The translations under genes and the position numbers were made by a program. Shown here piece by piece: positions 1-9,500 of a stretch of 62,192 bases of DNA (position 1 is the stretch's first letter; every line of letters begins with the position of its first letter). This stretch comes from RZZS01 sp964498755 (GTDB lineage Bacteria; Pseudomonadota; Alphaproteobacteria; Micavibrionales; Micavibrionaceae): contig CAZCIB010000011.1 in the NCBI GenBank assembly GCA_964498755.1, positions 1 to 62,192 of the forward strand, in the 5' to 3' direction. The notes beneath the pieces were generated by a model. That model saw only the letters and a list, made by a program, of their open reading frames with translations, made no database searches and was not told where the DNA came from.

Positions 1-44
1 CCTCCTTCAAAGCTAGCATAACATGGATTGTCATTTAATGAAGC

Positions 45-104
45 CTAATTGGTATGAGTCTGCCGGTCGCACCAGCTTCGGTATAAAACACGAGCAAGCG
101 CCAT
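45..104 (-). CDS. possible 19-codon small ORF or leader peptide
   Basis: This very short reading frame would encode MALARVLYRSWCDRQTHTN. I list it only because a strong Shine-Dalgarno AAGGAG lies 7 bases upstream of its ATG. A second strong AAGGAGG on the same strand lies at the left edge of the window (about 4-10), suggesting that another minus-strand gene begins just outside. The frame could be a real small protein, a leader peptide, or chance. No homology is recognised. Confidence 0.25.
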   Translation of the reverse strand: MALARVLYRSWCDRQTHTN

Positions 105-141
105 AGTCTTTCTCCTTATCAAAGTGTTTGTCAGCAGGGAC

Positions 142-358
142 CATCCCTGCGATACCCCCTTCCGAAAAGGCCGCATAGGCGGGCCTGTTCAACCGCAGCG
201 CAGCGAAGGGGCGAAGCAAGGCGGAGCGCCCGGAAGAGACGAAAAATTTGTTCCCGCGAGGAATGCGCGCGCCTTCGCGCGCAGGGGAAATTTTTCGGAC
301 CTGAAGGGTTGAACAGACCGGCGCGGGATTTACGCGATTAAGGGGAAAAGCAGGGATG
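142..358. repeat. large nested inverted-repeat element 1
   Basis: About 217 bp form concentric inverted repeats. The outer arms CATCCCTGC (142-150) and GCAGGGATG (350-358) match exactly. Inner arms CTGTTCAACC (185-194) and GGTTGAACAG (307-316) match exactly, and CGAAAAATTT (240-249) pairs with AAATTTTTCG (288-297). The centre is a 7-bp GC hairpin with a CCTT loop (265-282). A separate perfect hairpin GCAGGGA-cca-TCCCTGC lies at 134-150. No convincing gene lies between 105 and 635 apart from this structure and the direct repeat at 534-600; 359-533 shows nothing recognisable. It shares the words CCCTTCAGG and CCGAAA with the element at 3424-3594. It could be a structured RNA, a regulatory leader or a decayed mobile element. 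Confidence 0.5.
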
Positions 359-533
359 CTCCCGCCAGAGCGAACCGTGAAAAAAGGAGAGAGAGGGCGC
401 GCATTCTGTTGGCGTTTTGGACAGGTAAGAGCGGCGTTGTTGGAACGTTTGCCCCATGACGATAATCGCTTGTTCAATAGTTCGCCGCAGATGGAAATGA
501 TTGAAACGTCCGCGCAGAATTTCGGGTTGCCGG

Positions 534-600
534 AACGCTCAAAGTGATATGAAACGGCGCATGCCGGACAGGGCGAATACACTCGGCAAACCGGTTACGA
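534..600 (+). repeat. 67-bp direct repeat, left copy
   Basis: This stretch matches 1494-1560 at about 60 of 67 positions without gaps; a run of 27 identical bases starts at 561. The two copies lie exactly 960 bp apart and bracket the PemK/Phd toxin-antitoxin pair. The right copy overlaps the TAA stop of the DUF429-like gene, so the left copy may be the tail of a lost related gene. Confidence 0.75.
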
Positions 601-635
601 AAGCTTCGGAATACTGATCCTGAATTGAAGCTGTT

Positions 636-1064
636 TCACGCGGTCCGTCTGACGATTCTGGCAAGGCTCCTGACAAGCGTCTGAGTCGTCATCTTCAGCA
701 ATTTCGGGGGCAGAACGCCGTAACTCCAGCTCACAGGATCACTGCCGGGAATTCGTCGTAAATCAGGCCCCGGCCAGACAAACCGGTTGACCTCCGAACA
801 TACGATCCAGGACCTTTCACTATCGAGCTTCAGATACTCTTTGACAGCGCGGGGAATTTCCACAGCCATATCGGGAAGTTCAGGTTCCGTATGCGTGACT
901 GGCGCAACGGTTACGATGGTTTCGATCCCTTCGGTCTTTTTCGCCAGAACGACCGCACAAGGTCGATCTTTCACGCCTTCCTCCCGGCCGGCTTCGAATT
1001 CTCTGCGCCAAAGATAGGCATAGCTGATCAAAAGGCCGGGGAATGGTTCCGGGATATTGTTCAT
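636..1064 (-). CDS. PemK/MazF-like toxin of a type II toxin-antitoxin pair
   Basis: The 142-residue protein resembles the PemK-like plasmid maintenance toxins found in alphaproteobacteria. The N-terminus has a PGLLISYAYLWRREFEAG segment followed by KDRPCAVVLA, a typical start of the beta-barrel PemK/MazF fold. Members are usually mRNA endoribonucleases that stop growth when the antitoxin is lost. It starts 9 bases after the stop of the Phd/YefM-type antitoxin gene and has little SD of its own, so translational coupling is likely. Family assignment is from residue pattern only; the catalytic residues were not aligned. Confidence 0.6.
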   Translation of the reverse strand: MNNIPEPFPGLLISYAYLWRREFEAGREEGVKDRPCAVVLAKKTEGIETIVTVAPVTHTEPELPDMAVEIPRAVKEYLKLDSERSWIVCSEVNRFVWPGPDLRRIPGSDPVSWSYGVLPPKLLKMTTQTLVRSLARIVRRTA

Positions 1065-1073
1065 TTAACAGTC

Positions 1074-1331
1074 TCAGTCTTTCATCAAATCGTCCAGATA
1101 GGCGTATTCGTCCGGAACGCTGGCTGCGGCAATGTCCCGGATATCCTCCTCGCTGAGTTGCTCCACTCCCAGAACTTCCCGGTCCCGGCGCTTGAGGCGG
1201 TGATATTCCTCGGCTGTCATGAAGACGAATTTTTCACGGCCGTTTCTGGATACGGATACCGGCCCTTTCACGGCCAGATCCTCAACCTCTCCAAGTTTTC
1301 TCTGTAATTCTGATATGGTCACGGTGTGCAT
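1074..1331 (-). CDS. Phd/YefM family antitoxin
   Basis: This 85-residue protein begins MHTVTISELQRKLGEVEDLA, with the usual Phd/YefM N-terminal DNA-binding pattern followed by PVSVSRNGREKFVFMTAEEYHRL. Such proteins bind their own promoter and neutralise the toxin through an acidic C-terminal tail, here rich in D and E. I chose the ATG at 1331, not the upstream in-frame ATG at 1412, because AGGAG lies 7 bases before it and because the extension crosses the AT-rich promoter. It is the first gene of a two-gene operon with the PemK-like toxin. Confidence 0.75.
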   Translation of the reverse strand: MHTVTISELQRKLGEVEDLAVKGPVSVSRNGREKFVFMTAEEYHRLKRRDREVLGVEQLSEEDIRDIAAASVPDEYAYLDDLMKD

Positions 1332-1368
1332 CGACAACTCCTGCGAAGATTTAATACGTATTATACAT

Positions 1369-1397
1369 ATCTTACATATTATATGTACATTTATCAA
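1369..1397 (-). promoter_or_regulatory. promoter/operator of the phd-pemK pair
   Basis: On the minus strand TTGATA (1392-1397) and TAAGAT (1369-1374) are separated by 17 bases. The palindromes TACATATTATATGTA (1373-1387) and AATACGTATT (1353-1362) overlap or adjoin it. They are plausible operator half-sites for autoregulation by the antitoxin. The region is markedly AT-rich against a GC-rich background. Confidence 0.5.
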
Positions 1398-1457
1398 GTC
1401 TTTTCGGCGCAATCCTTCCCCTTAACGATCGATCTTTCGTAGCAAATTCAGTAAAGA

Positions 1458-1473
1458 CGGCGCTTACGCGCCG
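1458..1473. repeat. 16-bp palindrome CGGCGCTTACGCGCCG (two copies)
   Basis: A 6-bp stem hairpin, CGGCGC-TTAC-GCGCCG, occurs here and again at 2443-2458, both preceded by GTAAA. The second copy contains the stop codon of the DUF2493 gene. The first copy may therefore be another relic of a duplicated gene tail, or both may be simple terminator-like hairpins. Confidence 0.5.
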
Positions 1474-1493
1474 ATGGCGTTTTACAAAGTGGA

Positions 1494-1560
1494 AACGCTC
1501 AAAATGATATGAAGATGCACATGCCGGACAGGGCGAATACACTCGGCGAACCGGTTACAA
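1494..1560 (+). repeat. 67-bp direct repeat, right copy
   Basis: This is the partner of 534-600. It ends across the stop codon of the DUF429-like gene (TAA at 1555-1557), so the repeat unit mostly covers sequence just downstream of that gene. Confidence 0.75.
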
Positions 1561-2382
1561 AACGCCCAGAATCCAGCCTTCAACTTGCGCTTCAACGCGC
1601 ATGCCTGGATGCAGATCCGGAGCGAAGAAAACGGCAAGACTGCCGTCACGGTCGGAACGTGAAAGCCATGCCGCCGTACTGAACGCGTCGTGTTGGTCCG
1701 GCGTGCGTCCGTCTTTGGGAAAGCTTCTGTTATAAAGCGCCGGATAGACCTCAGCGATCACCGAGCGCCCGACCGGAATTTCCCATCCGTCGAACGGCCA
1801 AAAATGCACACGCTCCCCCAGATTATTCCGGATAAATCGCAGCCACGGAATACCGGCATGCGTGGATTTTGCCACTGATCCCGGCACGTCGAAATGAAAG
1901 ACCGACTTCGCGCCGCGAGCCCGTTCTTCCGTCAGTCTCCGCCAGCGGGAATCTCCCCAGCGCGCCGCACCGTTTCCAACAGAGCCGTATCTGACAAAAT
2001 CAACATATGTGTACCTTTCATCGGTAGGCCAATGGCGCTGGAAGTCATCCAGAAAACGAGGCCATTCCGGCAAAAGTCCATGCGTTTCGAAATAGCGCAG
2101 CGGAAAGGAAAAACCATGATCGATGCCGACGATCGCTGGCACATCTTCGGCCAAAAAACCGACCAGCCATTCGGCAAGGCCCTGCCGCGTCCAGTACTTT
2201 CGCTGAGAAGGTTGCGGCAACTGTTCGACCGGCGGCGCATCGCCTTCGGCCACATAAACGCGCAATCCCTTCAGACTCGACTCCGCCGTTTCCGCGCCGG
2301 AATAATCGATGCCGACATAGCGGGAGAACCCAGAGTTTTGTGGGCCGCGCACGTTCTGTATTTTATAGTCGGCACTATGCAA
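1555..2382 (-). CDS. DUF429-like RNase H-fold predicted nuclease
   Basis: This is a 275-residue protein. VGIDYSG near residue 23, IVGIDHGFSFP near residue 85, an AEVYP segment near residue 213 and a DQHDA segment near residue 230 supply acidic residues in the order expected of RNase H-like DUF429 proteins. The start is TTG: AGGAGG lies six bases upstream of it, and no in-frame ATG follows for a long way. It lies between the TA module and the DUF2493 gene on the same strand, with 66 bases to the latter. No substrate can be inferred. Confidence 0.5.
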   Translation of the reverse strand: MHSADYKIQNVRGPQNSGFSRYVGIDYSGAETAESSLKGLRVYVAEGDAPPVEQLPQPSQRKYWTRQGLAEWLVGFLAEDVPAIVGIDHGFSFPLRYFETHGLLPEWPRFLDDFQRHWPTDERYTYVDFVRYGSVGNGAARWGDSRWRRLTEERARGAKSVFHFDVPGSVAKSTHAGIPWLRFIRNNLGERVHFWPFDGWEIPVGRSVIAEVYPALYNRSFPKDGRTPDQHDAFSTAAWLSRSDRDGSLAVFFAPDLHPGMRVEAQVEGWILGVL

Positions 2383-2448
2383 ACGACGCCTCCTCTTTAC
2401 AGGATAAGGTTATTACATTGATATTGAAAAGAATAGAGTAAACGGCGC

Positions 2449-3399
2449 TTACGCGCCGTCCTCCGTATCGAAGCGCCAGACGGGGATGCCGGCTTTGCGG
2501 GCTTTGTCTTCGAGGTTGCCGGAGATGCCGGAGCCGGGGAAGACGATGACGCCGATGGGCGCGGCGTCCAGCATCGCGTCGTTGCGCTTGAAGGGCGCGG
2601 CGTTTTTGTGCCGGTTCCAGTCGGGCCTGAAGACGATCTGCGGGACTTTGCGATTGTCGGCCCAGCAGGCGGCGATGCGCTCGGCTCCTTTGGGCGAGCC
2701 GCCGTGGATCAGAACCATGTCGGCGTGGCGGGCATGCGCCTTGTCGAGCGCGTCCCAGATGCGCCTGTGATCGTTGCAGTCCATGCCGCCGGTGAAGGCG
2801 ATACACGGGCCCGTGGGCAGGAGCGGCTCAATCTCGGCCCGGCGTTTGGCGGCGATAAAATCGCGGGCGTCGATCATCGAGGCCGTCATGGTCCGGCGGT
2901 TGGTCATCGACCCGCTGCGCGGCCGCCAGACGGAACCGCTCAGGGCTTCGTACTGCCCTGCGGCGATGTCGCGGAAGGCCTCGAAAGCGTTGCGTCGCTC
3001 GATGAGGGAAATCCCCTGCGCGGTCAGTTTCTCCAGTTCGACGGATTTGATTTCGGAGCCGTCCTGCTCGTCCGCCGAGCGGCGCTGCGCCTGCTCGTTA
3101 TCGTCGAGCGCGCGGTCAAGAAGGCCAAGCTTGCGATGAAAAATATGCGTGAACGACCATAGCAGTTCGTCTGTATCGTCCTCAAGCCTGGTACCCTCCA
3201 GAAGCGCGGCCAGGGTTTCAGCGCAAGTGGAAATACAGTGCTCGGCGTCGATGACGTCCGGCATCGGGCGCGGATCAGGCTCGTCACCCAGCTGGCGATA
3301 GCCGTAAAGCTGAAGCTCGTCCAATAGATGGGCCGTTTGTGAGGCGGCATGCCGGGGTTCGTGCTCGTCGGAAGCGGAATGTGCTGGTTCGTATGTCAT
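2449..3399 (-). CDS. DUF2493 (YspA/SLOG-like) element-borne protein
   Basis: This 316-residue protein has a C-terminal DUF2493 domain. It contains IAFTGGMDCNDHRRIWDALD, then MVLIHGGSPKGAERIAACWA and VIVFPGSGISGNL, the pattern of the SLOG/YspA Rossmann-like fold thought to bind nucleotide-related ligands. Proteins of this layout are very common on alphaproteobacterial plasmids and integrative elements, and their role is unknown. ATG 3399 was chosen because AAGGAG lies 7 bases upstream; the frame runs open to 3486 but that part lies in the structured element. A palindrome covers its stop codon. Confidence 0.75.
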   Translation of the reverse strand: MTYEPAHSASDEHEPRHAASQTAHLLDELQLYGYRQLGDEPDPRPMPDVIDAEHCISTCAETLAALLEGTRLEDDTDELLWSFTHIFHRKLGLLDRALDDNEQAQRRSADEQDGSEIKSVELEKLTAQGISLIERRNAFEAFRDIAAGQYEALSGSVWRPRSGSMTNRRTMTASMIDARDFIAAKRRAEIEPLLPTGPCIAFTGGMDCNDHRRIWDALDKAHARHADMVLIHGGSPKGAERIAACWADNRKVPQIVFRPDWNRHKNAAPFKRNDAMLDAAPIGVIVFPGSGISGNLEDKARKAGIPVWRFDTEDGA

Positions 3400-3423
3400 G
3401 GCGGTCTCCTTCAGATGTTTTAA

Positions 3424-3594
3424 GGGCCGCGCCGTTCGCGGCCTTTCCGGGGATCGCTCCGCCAGCGGCAAAAAGCGGTTTTGCACCCTTCAGGGCCGAA
3501 ACGTCAGTGGAGGACGGCCCTGCAAGGGCCGTTGCAAAACCGCTTGACGCTGGCAGATCCCCCCTTAAAGGAAAGGCCGACGGCGGGGGCCGGG
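3424..3594. repeat. large nested inverted-repeat element 2
   Basis: About 170 bp between the DUF2493 gene and recQ form imperfect inverted arms. CGGCCTTTCC (3439-3448) pairs with GGAAAGGCCG (3570-3579); GCCAGCG (3461-3467) with CGCTGGC (3548-3554); AAGCGGTTTTGCA (3473-3485) with TGCAAAACCGCTT (3533-3545). CAGGGCCG (3491-3498) pairs with CGGCCCTG (3515-3522). An alternative perfect hairpin ACGGCCCT-GCA-AGGGCCGT lies at 3514-3532. The outermost GGCCG-rich flanks also correspond. It resembles the element at 142-358 in architecture and shares CCCTTCAGG and CCGAAA. Confidence 0.6.
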
Positions 3595-3690
3595 GAACAA
3601 ATGGAGCTGCGCCGGGGCAAACAGGACAGACTGTGCCTGAATACGGCTCCGCGCTGGAAACGCGCGGGCGTGTCTGCTATACGAAGACGC

Positions 3691-5520
3691 ATGTCTTTTC
3701 GCGAGAAACAACCATACAGCGTCCTGCGCGACGTATTCGGCTATGACTCCTTTCGCGGGGATCAGGAAGCTATCATCAGCCGCGTCATAGAAGGTAAAAG
3801 CTGTTGCGTTCTGATGCCGACGGGGAGCGGAAAATCTCTTTGCTACCAGATTCCGGCTATTTGCCGCGAGGGTGTGGGGATTGTGATCTCGCCGCTGATC
3901 GCGCTGATGCAGGATCAGGTTGCGGCATTGAAAGAGGCCGGCGTGCGCGCCGCCGCCATCCATTCAGGCCTTGCGAGCGGAGAGATTAACGCCTTGCTGC
4001 GCGCGATGCGGGAAGGAGAGCTGGATCTGGTCTATGTCGCGCCGGAGCGTCTCGTGACGGATGGTTTTCTTGATTTGCTGGATGAATGCAGGATTGCGCT
4101 CTTTGCGATTGACGAAGCGCACTGCATTTCCCAGTGGGGGCATGATTTTCGTCCCGAATACCGTCATCTCGCGCTCCTTCGCTCGCGATATCCCGATGCG
4201 CCCTGCATTGCCGTAACGGCCACGGCGGACGAGCCGACCCGCAAGGACATTATGGAGCGCCTTGCGCTTCCGGAAATTTTCACAGGCGGTTTCGACCGGC
4301 CTAACATCCGCTATATCGTGCAACCGAAAAGCAACCCGCGCCGCCAGCTTCTGTCTTTTCTGCAGGGACGTCCGCGCGACGAGAGCGGCATCGTTTACTG
4401 TCTCTCGCGGCGCAAAACGGAAGAGACCGCGTCCTGGCTTTCGGGGCAAGGGTACACAGCGCTGCCCTATCATGCCGGTATGCCCGCCGGGACGCGCAAC
4501 AACCATCAGGACCGCTTTTTGAAAGAGGAAGGCATCATCATTGTGGCGACGATCGCCTTCGGCATGGGGATCAACAAGCCCGACGTGCGTTTTGTCGCTC
4601 ATATGGACTTGCCGAAGAATATAGAATCCTACTATCAGGAGACAGGAAGGGCCGGGCGTGACGGGCTGCCGTCGGACGCGTGGATGGTTTACGGCATGCA
4701 GGATGTCGTTCTGCAAAGGCGGATGATTGATGAATCAGATGCGCCCGAAGAGCAAAAGCGTATCGCGGCGCAAAAGCTCAACGCCTTTGTCGGTTATTGC
4801 GAGGCAAGCTCGTGCCGCCGCCAGATTCTGCTGGCCTATTTCGGCGACCGTTCAGAGCCGTGCGGCAATTGTGACGCCTGCCTTGATCCGCCGAAAACCA
4901 TGGACGGCACGGTCGAGGCGCAAAAGCTCCTTTCATGCGTCTACCGCACGGGACAGAGGTTCGGCGCAGGTTATGTTATTGACGTTTTGCGCGGAGAGGA
5001 TAATGAACGCATTCGCGCCAACGGCCATGCGGCCCTGAGCACATACGGCATTGGCAGTGACCGTTCGATGAAAGAGTGGCAAAGCTTCTTGCGCCAGCTG
5101 GTTGCGCAAGGATTGCTGATGGCGGATATGGAGGCGCATGGGGCTTTGAAGATTACGGCATCCGGCCGCGCCTTTCTAAAGGAAAAGCAGTCGCTCCAAC
5201 TGCGCCTTGATCCCGGAAAGGCGGCAAAGGCCACCGAAAGGCGCCAGACGCTCGAAGCGCTCAAGGACGAAGGCGACCGCGAGCTTTTTGGGCGCCTGAA
5301 GACATTGCGGCTTGAGATTGCGAAAGCGAACAGCCTGCCGCCTTACGTTATCTTTCACGACCGTACGCTGATCGAAATGGCCTTGCGCAAACCCGCCAAC
5401 CTCGAGGATCTCTCCTTTATTCCGGGAGTCGGCCAGTCGAAAGTGCGCAAATACGGCCCGGCCTTTGTCGCGGCGATCAGAGAAAATGCCGATGCCGTAT
5501 CAGATGCGCTAACGGGCTGA
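3691..5520 (+). CDS. recQ: ATP-dependent DNA helicase RecQ
   Basis: RecQ is a 3'-5' helicase acting in recombination and fork repair. From ATG 3691 the protein has 609 residues, the length of E. coli RecQ. Visible features in order are Walker A MPTGSGKS near residue 42, the DEAHCISQWGHDFRPEYRHL block near residue 139, the QETGRAGRDG motif VI near residue 320, and zinc-binding cysteines (CEASSC, CGNCDAC). An HRDC domain follows at the C-terminus (NLEDLSFIPGVGQSKVRKYGPAF). The frame is open upstream to 3481 but that sequence is the inverted-repeat element, so I prefer 3691, although its SD is weak. It converges with the Toprim gene. Confidence 0.92.
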   Translation: MSFREKQPYSVLRDVFGYDSFRGDQEAIISRVIEGKSCCVLMPTGSGKSLCYQIPAICREGVGIVISPLIALMQDQVAALKEAGVRAAAIHSGLASGEINALLRAMREGELDLVYVAPERLVTDGFLDLLDECRIALFAIDEAHCISQWGHDFRPEYRHLALLRSRYPDAPCIAVTATADEPTRKDIMERLALPEIFTGGFDRPNIRYIVQPKSNPRRQLLSFLQGRPRDESGIVYCLSRRKTEETASWLSGQGYTALPYHAGMPAGTRNNHQDRFLKEEGIIIVATIAFGMGINKPDVRFVAHMDLPKNIESYYQETGRAGRDGLPSDAWMVYGMQDVVLQRRMIDESDAPEEQKRIAAQKLNAFVGYCEASSCRRQILLAYFGDRSEPCGNCDACLDPPKTMDGTVEAQKLLSCVYRTGQRFGAGYVIDVLRGEDNERIRANGHAALSTYGIGSDRSMKEWQSFLRQLVAQGLLMADMEAHGALKITASGRAFLKEKQSLQLRLDPGKAAKATERRQTLEALKDEGDRELFGRLKTLRLEIAKANSLPPYVIFHDRTLIEMALRKPANLEDLSFIPGVGQSKVRKYGPAFVAAIRENADAVSDALTG

Positions 5521-5533
5521 TTTCGGTTCAGGC

Positions 5534-6508
5534 TTAAATAAAATGAGCATGTTCTATAGCGATCCGTTGCCGCAAAAACTGCGGGCCTAAGGCTAGAAGA
5601 TCGTCGTTGAAATCCTTACCTTCCGGCGCAAGCGCATGAATTTCGAGCGTACCTTCGAGGCGTCCCCGTAAACGATCCAGAGCCATGCGTCCAGCATGGT
5701 CGTTGTCGTGTGCGACGTAGAGGCGGCGCGCCGTGGCCGGAGGGATGAAAGCCGCGAGATGCGCAGCCGAGAGCGCGGCGACCACGGGCAACTCAGGCAA
5801 AACCCTCTTGAGAGCGAGAGCGGTTTCGATGCCTTCGGTCGCGGCAAGCGCGTTATCGATTACGCCGAAACGCACGCCGTTCCCGAGAAGGTAGCCCAGA
5901 GCGCGGCGCGGCTGTTCGAGGGACGCCTTTCCGCCTTTGGGGCCAAGCCATGTGCGATGTACGCCTGTGATTGCCCCGGCATTGTCCGTAACGGCGGCGA
6001 TCAGCGCGGGCCAGGATTCACAGGCTTTGTCGCTCCGGTAAAAACAGCGCGGATGGAAGCGCAAAGCGCTGCAATCTTCGGGCAGGACAAGGCCGCGAGA
6101 TCGCAAGTAGTCTTCCGCGAGAGTGCTCTTAATCGGCTTTGAGGCCGCAAACAAACGCCGGGCGGAGTGTGCCGTGTTGGCCGGCGGCCTTGGAGCGGAC
6201 TTTGCCTTTTCCGGATATGATACCGGCATCAAGAGAAAAGTCCTTGCCTCGGCCATGGCGCCCTTGACGTCAAGCCCGCGGGTTTCCATGATCAGGTCCA
6301 GCAAATCCCCGTGTTCGCCCGTCGCGGCATCCGTCCACTTTCCGGCCCTCGGTCCGGAGAGATGAACGTAGAGGCTTTGTCCATGGTCACCCCGCACATT
6401 GCCGCAGCTCCAGTAATGACCGTTTCGTTTGCCATCGGGCAAATAGGCGCGGCAGACCGCCTCCGCGTCACGCGCGAGGCGGCTTGCCAGATCGGCGATA
6501 CAGGTCAT
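5534..6508 (-). CDS. Toprim-domain (DUF7146-type) plasmid primase-like protein
   Basis: This 324-residue protein has an N-terminal region resembling a degenerate CHC2-type primase finger (GHYWSCGNVRGDHGQSLYVH). A Toprim core follows: the acidic motif TEGIETALAL near residue 226 and the DxD motif VAHDNDHAG near residue 268. A GKDFNDDLL tail is typical of plasmid DnaG-like primases and DUF7146 proteins. These likely act in element DNA replication or transfer. It starts three bases after the remnant C-terminus of the upstream helicase gene, as expected in the conserved gene order of such elements. Confidence 0.75.
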   Translation of the reverse strand: MTCIADLASRLARDAEAVCRAYLPDGKRNGHYWSCGNVRGDHGQSLYVHLSGPRAGKWTDAATGEHGDLLDLIMETRGLDVKGAMAEARTFLLMPVSYPEKAKSAPRPPANTAHSARRLFAASKPIKSTLAEDYLRSRGLVLPEDCSALRFHPRCFYRSDKACESWPALIAAVTDNAGAITGVHRTWLGPKGGKASLEQPRRALGYLLGNGVRFGVIDNALAATEGIETALALKRVLPELPVVAALSAAHLAAFIPPATARRLYVAHDNDHAGRMALDRLRGRLEGTLEIHALAPEGKDFNDDLLALGPQFLRQRIAIEHAHFI

Positions 6509-6511
6509 AGC

Positions 6512-9500
6512 TCAAGCCCGCTCGCTCAATCTTGTGAGTGGCCAGCGATCCAGCAGCTTTTCGAAGATGGCTTTGCCTGCTTCGCCTGTGGGCACGAACA
6601 GGCGCAGTTTCCATTGAATGATTTCCCCGAACAGCCCGCGGGCTTTTAAGGACTCGACCATGCCGGAGGTGAAGCCGGACAGCTCGATCCGGCGCTCGTT
6701 CATCACCAGAACCCGGCGTAGCGAGAGACCGTCCGCGAGATGCGCCGCCGCCCGTCCTTCCGAGAGCAAGCCCCAGGCGTCGTCAGCCGAGAGTTTCGGG
6801 GCGTCCATGCCGAGATTCTCGTAGAAGCGCTCGACCTCGATGCTTGTAAGCATGCGCCCGATAATGCGCTCGCCTTCGTCTGTTTGCAGGCGGTAAACGC
6901 GCGCCGAGCCTTCCGGAAACCTCCGCCAGATCGGGAGCAAGAGACCCGTCACCAAGCGCGCCCGGCACAGGATCGAGCATGGCCAGATGCTCGATCATGG
7001 CGTCCCGTGCTTCCAGAGCCTCGCGGGAATAAACGGGCTTGCCGTTTTCATCGACCGCCGGGCGGGAGTGCAGATTGCCGTCCTCGTCCGTGAAGGGCTC
7101 GTAGAGCTGCGTCGGGAATGCGGTTTCAAGATAGCCGCCGACAATCTCGCGCGGCGAGAGATCGATCGTCAGGTCGCTCCATTCTTCTGCCGGAATGTCC
7201 GCGAGCTTGCGCTCCATCACCGCCTCGCCCGTCGAGACAAGCTGGATGATCGCGGCGTGACCGGCTTCGATATCCGCTTCGACGTTTTTGATCAGCTTTG
7301 TCGTTTTCATCGAGGTGAGCAGATGCGCGAAGAAACGCTGCTTCGTGGATTCAAAGGCCGAGCGGGCGGCGGATTTGGCCTGACCGTTCAGCGTTCCGGA
7401 TGAGCTTGTGATGTTGGTCGTCTCGAACACCTTCTCCAAATTCTGGTGAATGACGGCAAAGGCTCCCGCATAAGCGTCATAAACTTCCTTCTGCGCATTG
7501 TTAAGCGGATGCTCGATAATCTCGACCTCGACGCCCTCGTAAGACAATGAGCGCGCCATATAAAGGCCAAGGGCTTTGAGGTCGCGCGCCAGAACTTCCA
7601 TGGCGGCCACTCCTCCAGCTTCCACGGCCTGAATGAACTCTGCCCGGTTGGCGAAGGGAAAATCCTCCGCGCCCCATAGCCCCAGCCGCTCGGCATAAGC
7701 GAGATTGCGCACGTCCGTCGCGCCTGTGGCCGAGACATAGACGATCCGGGCGCCGGGCAGCATGCGTTGCAGGCGAAGGCCCGCGCGGCCCTGTTGCGAG
7801 GGCGCGGTATTGCCGCGATTGCCTTTACCGGAAGCCGCGTTTGCCATGGCATGGGCTTCATCGAAGACAATCACTCCGTCAAAATTTGCCCCGAGCCAAT
7901 CCACGACCTGCTGCAGACGAGAGATTTTGCCCTCGCGCTCGCCGGAGCGCAGCGTCGCATACGTGCAGAACAGGATGCCTTCGGGAAGGTTGATCGGCGC
8001 GCCCTGCTTGAAACGCGAGAGCGGCTGGATCAGAAGTTTTTCCTGCCCGAGCGCCGACCAGTCGCGCTGGGCGTCCTCGATCAGCTTGTCTGATTTGGAG
8101 ATCCACACGGCCTTGCGGCGGCCTTTGAGCCAGTTGTCAAGAATAACGCCAGCAACCTGCCGTCCCTTGCCGCAACCGGTGCCGTCTCCCAGAAACCAGC
8201 CGCGCCGGAACTGAGATGCGCTTGCATCATCTTCACGCGCGGCGCGCAGATTGTCGAAGCTCTTGTCAGCCACCCACGATCCGGCCAGATGCCCGGCATG
8301 GGCTTCGCCAGCGTAGATGATACTTTCAAGCTGGGCGTCGGACAGAAGGCCGTCTTTGATTACGGCTTCCGGCAAATGCGGGCGGTACGTGGGAACGGGC
8401 GGCGCGACAGACGCCATGGCCGCCGATTGTACGAGTTTTGTCGGGTGCAGGTTTGCGCCCGTAATGCGGATCGCGCCGAGGGCGTAGCCTTCGTAGATGG
8501 CATCGCTCAGTTCGTCTGCGCTTTCGGAGCCAGCGGCGGTTACGGGCTCGTAAGCCAGTTCAGTAATATCGGAGGCCTGCGGCTGCGATATTGTCCGTGC
8601 CGCAGGTCTGGGAACAATCGCCTGCGGACGTGCTGCCTTTGAAGATGCCGCAGGCAAACTCGCGGCTGGCGATGCAACGCCGCGTTCCGGAATGGTTTCA
8701 AGAACGCGCTCCAGAAGATCGGCGGCGCTTGCTGCCGGTTCGGGGGAAGCAGACAACGAGCCTGCCTGCCCAAGCGGGACTTTGTCGATGATGGTCAGGC
8801 GCGTGGCGAAGTTCGTGCCGTGCTTTGCATAGACGGATCCGTCTATGGCGCAGGAAAAGCGCACGCTCGCGCCTTTTTGCTTTAAGTTATCGAACGCTTC
8901 GCGCCATGACGGATTGTCCGGCGCAAAACTGGCCCCGGTGATCGCAACCAGCCGTCCGCTTTGTTCCAGGCGGGCGAAGGCCGAGGCGATATGGCGAAAC
9001 GTAGTTTCCGTACTGCGCTGCGCGACATGGAGCGTTGCCGAAAACGGCGGGTTCATGAGAATGACGGAAGGCCGGATGTCTGAAACCAGACGGTCGTGAA
9101 TGCTGGCGGCGTCGATTTTTGCATGGACGGCGTTCGGGAACAGACTTTTGAGAAGCGCCCCGCGATTTTCGGCGATTTCGTTCAAAGCGAGCTTTGCGCC
9201 AAGGTTTTCCGCGAAGATGGCGAGCATGCCCGTACCTGCCGAAGGTTCGAGAACAACGTCTTTTGATGTCAGGCCGGCCGCAAGGCTGGCGACCAGAGCC
9301 AGCGGCGCAGGCGTCGAGAATTGCTGCAGCGCATCGGATTCCTGGGACCTGCGGGTGTGTGTGGGCAGAAGGCCGGCTACACGCTCTATCATCGAAAGCA
9401 GCGTCTGCGGAGTTTTGGCGTGGGCCAGCATGGCCGGGCCGTAGGCGCGCAGGAACAGGATTTGCGCGACTTCGCAGGCTTCATAAGCGGTTTTCCAGTT

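Noticed and set aside
31..582. Open frame of 183 codons on the minus strand
   Set aside because: It runs through the nested inverted-repeat element and the direct repeat, and has no SD and no protein-like pattern.
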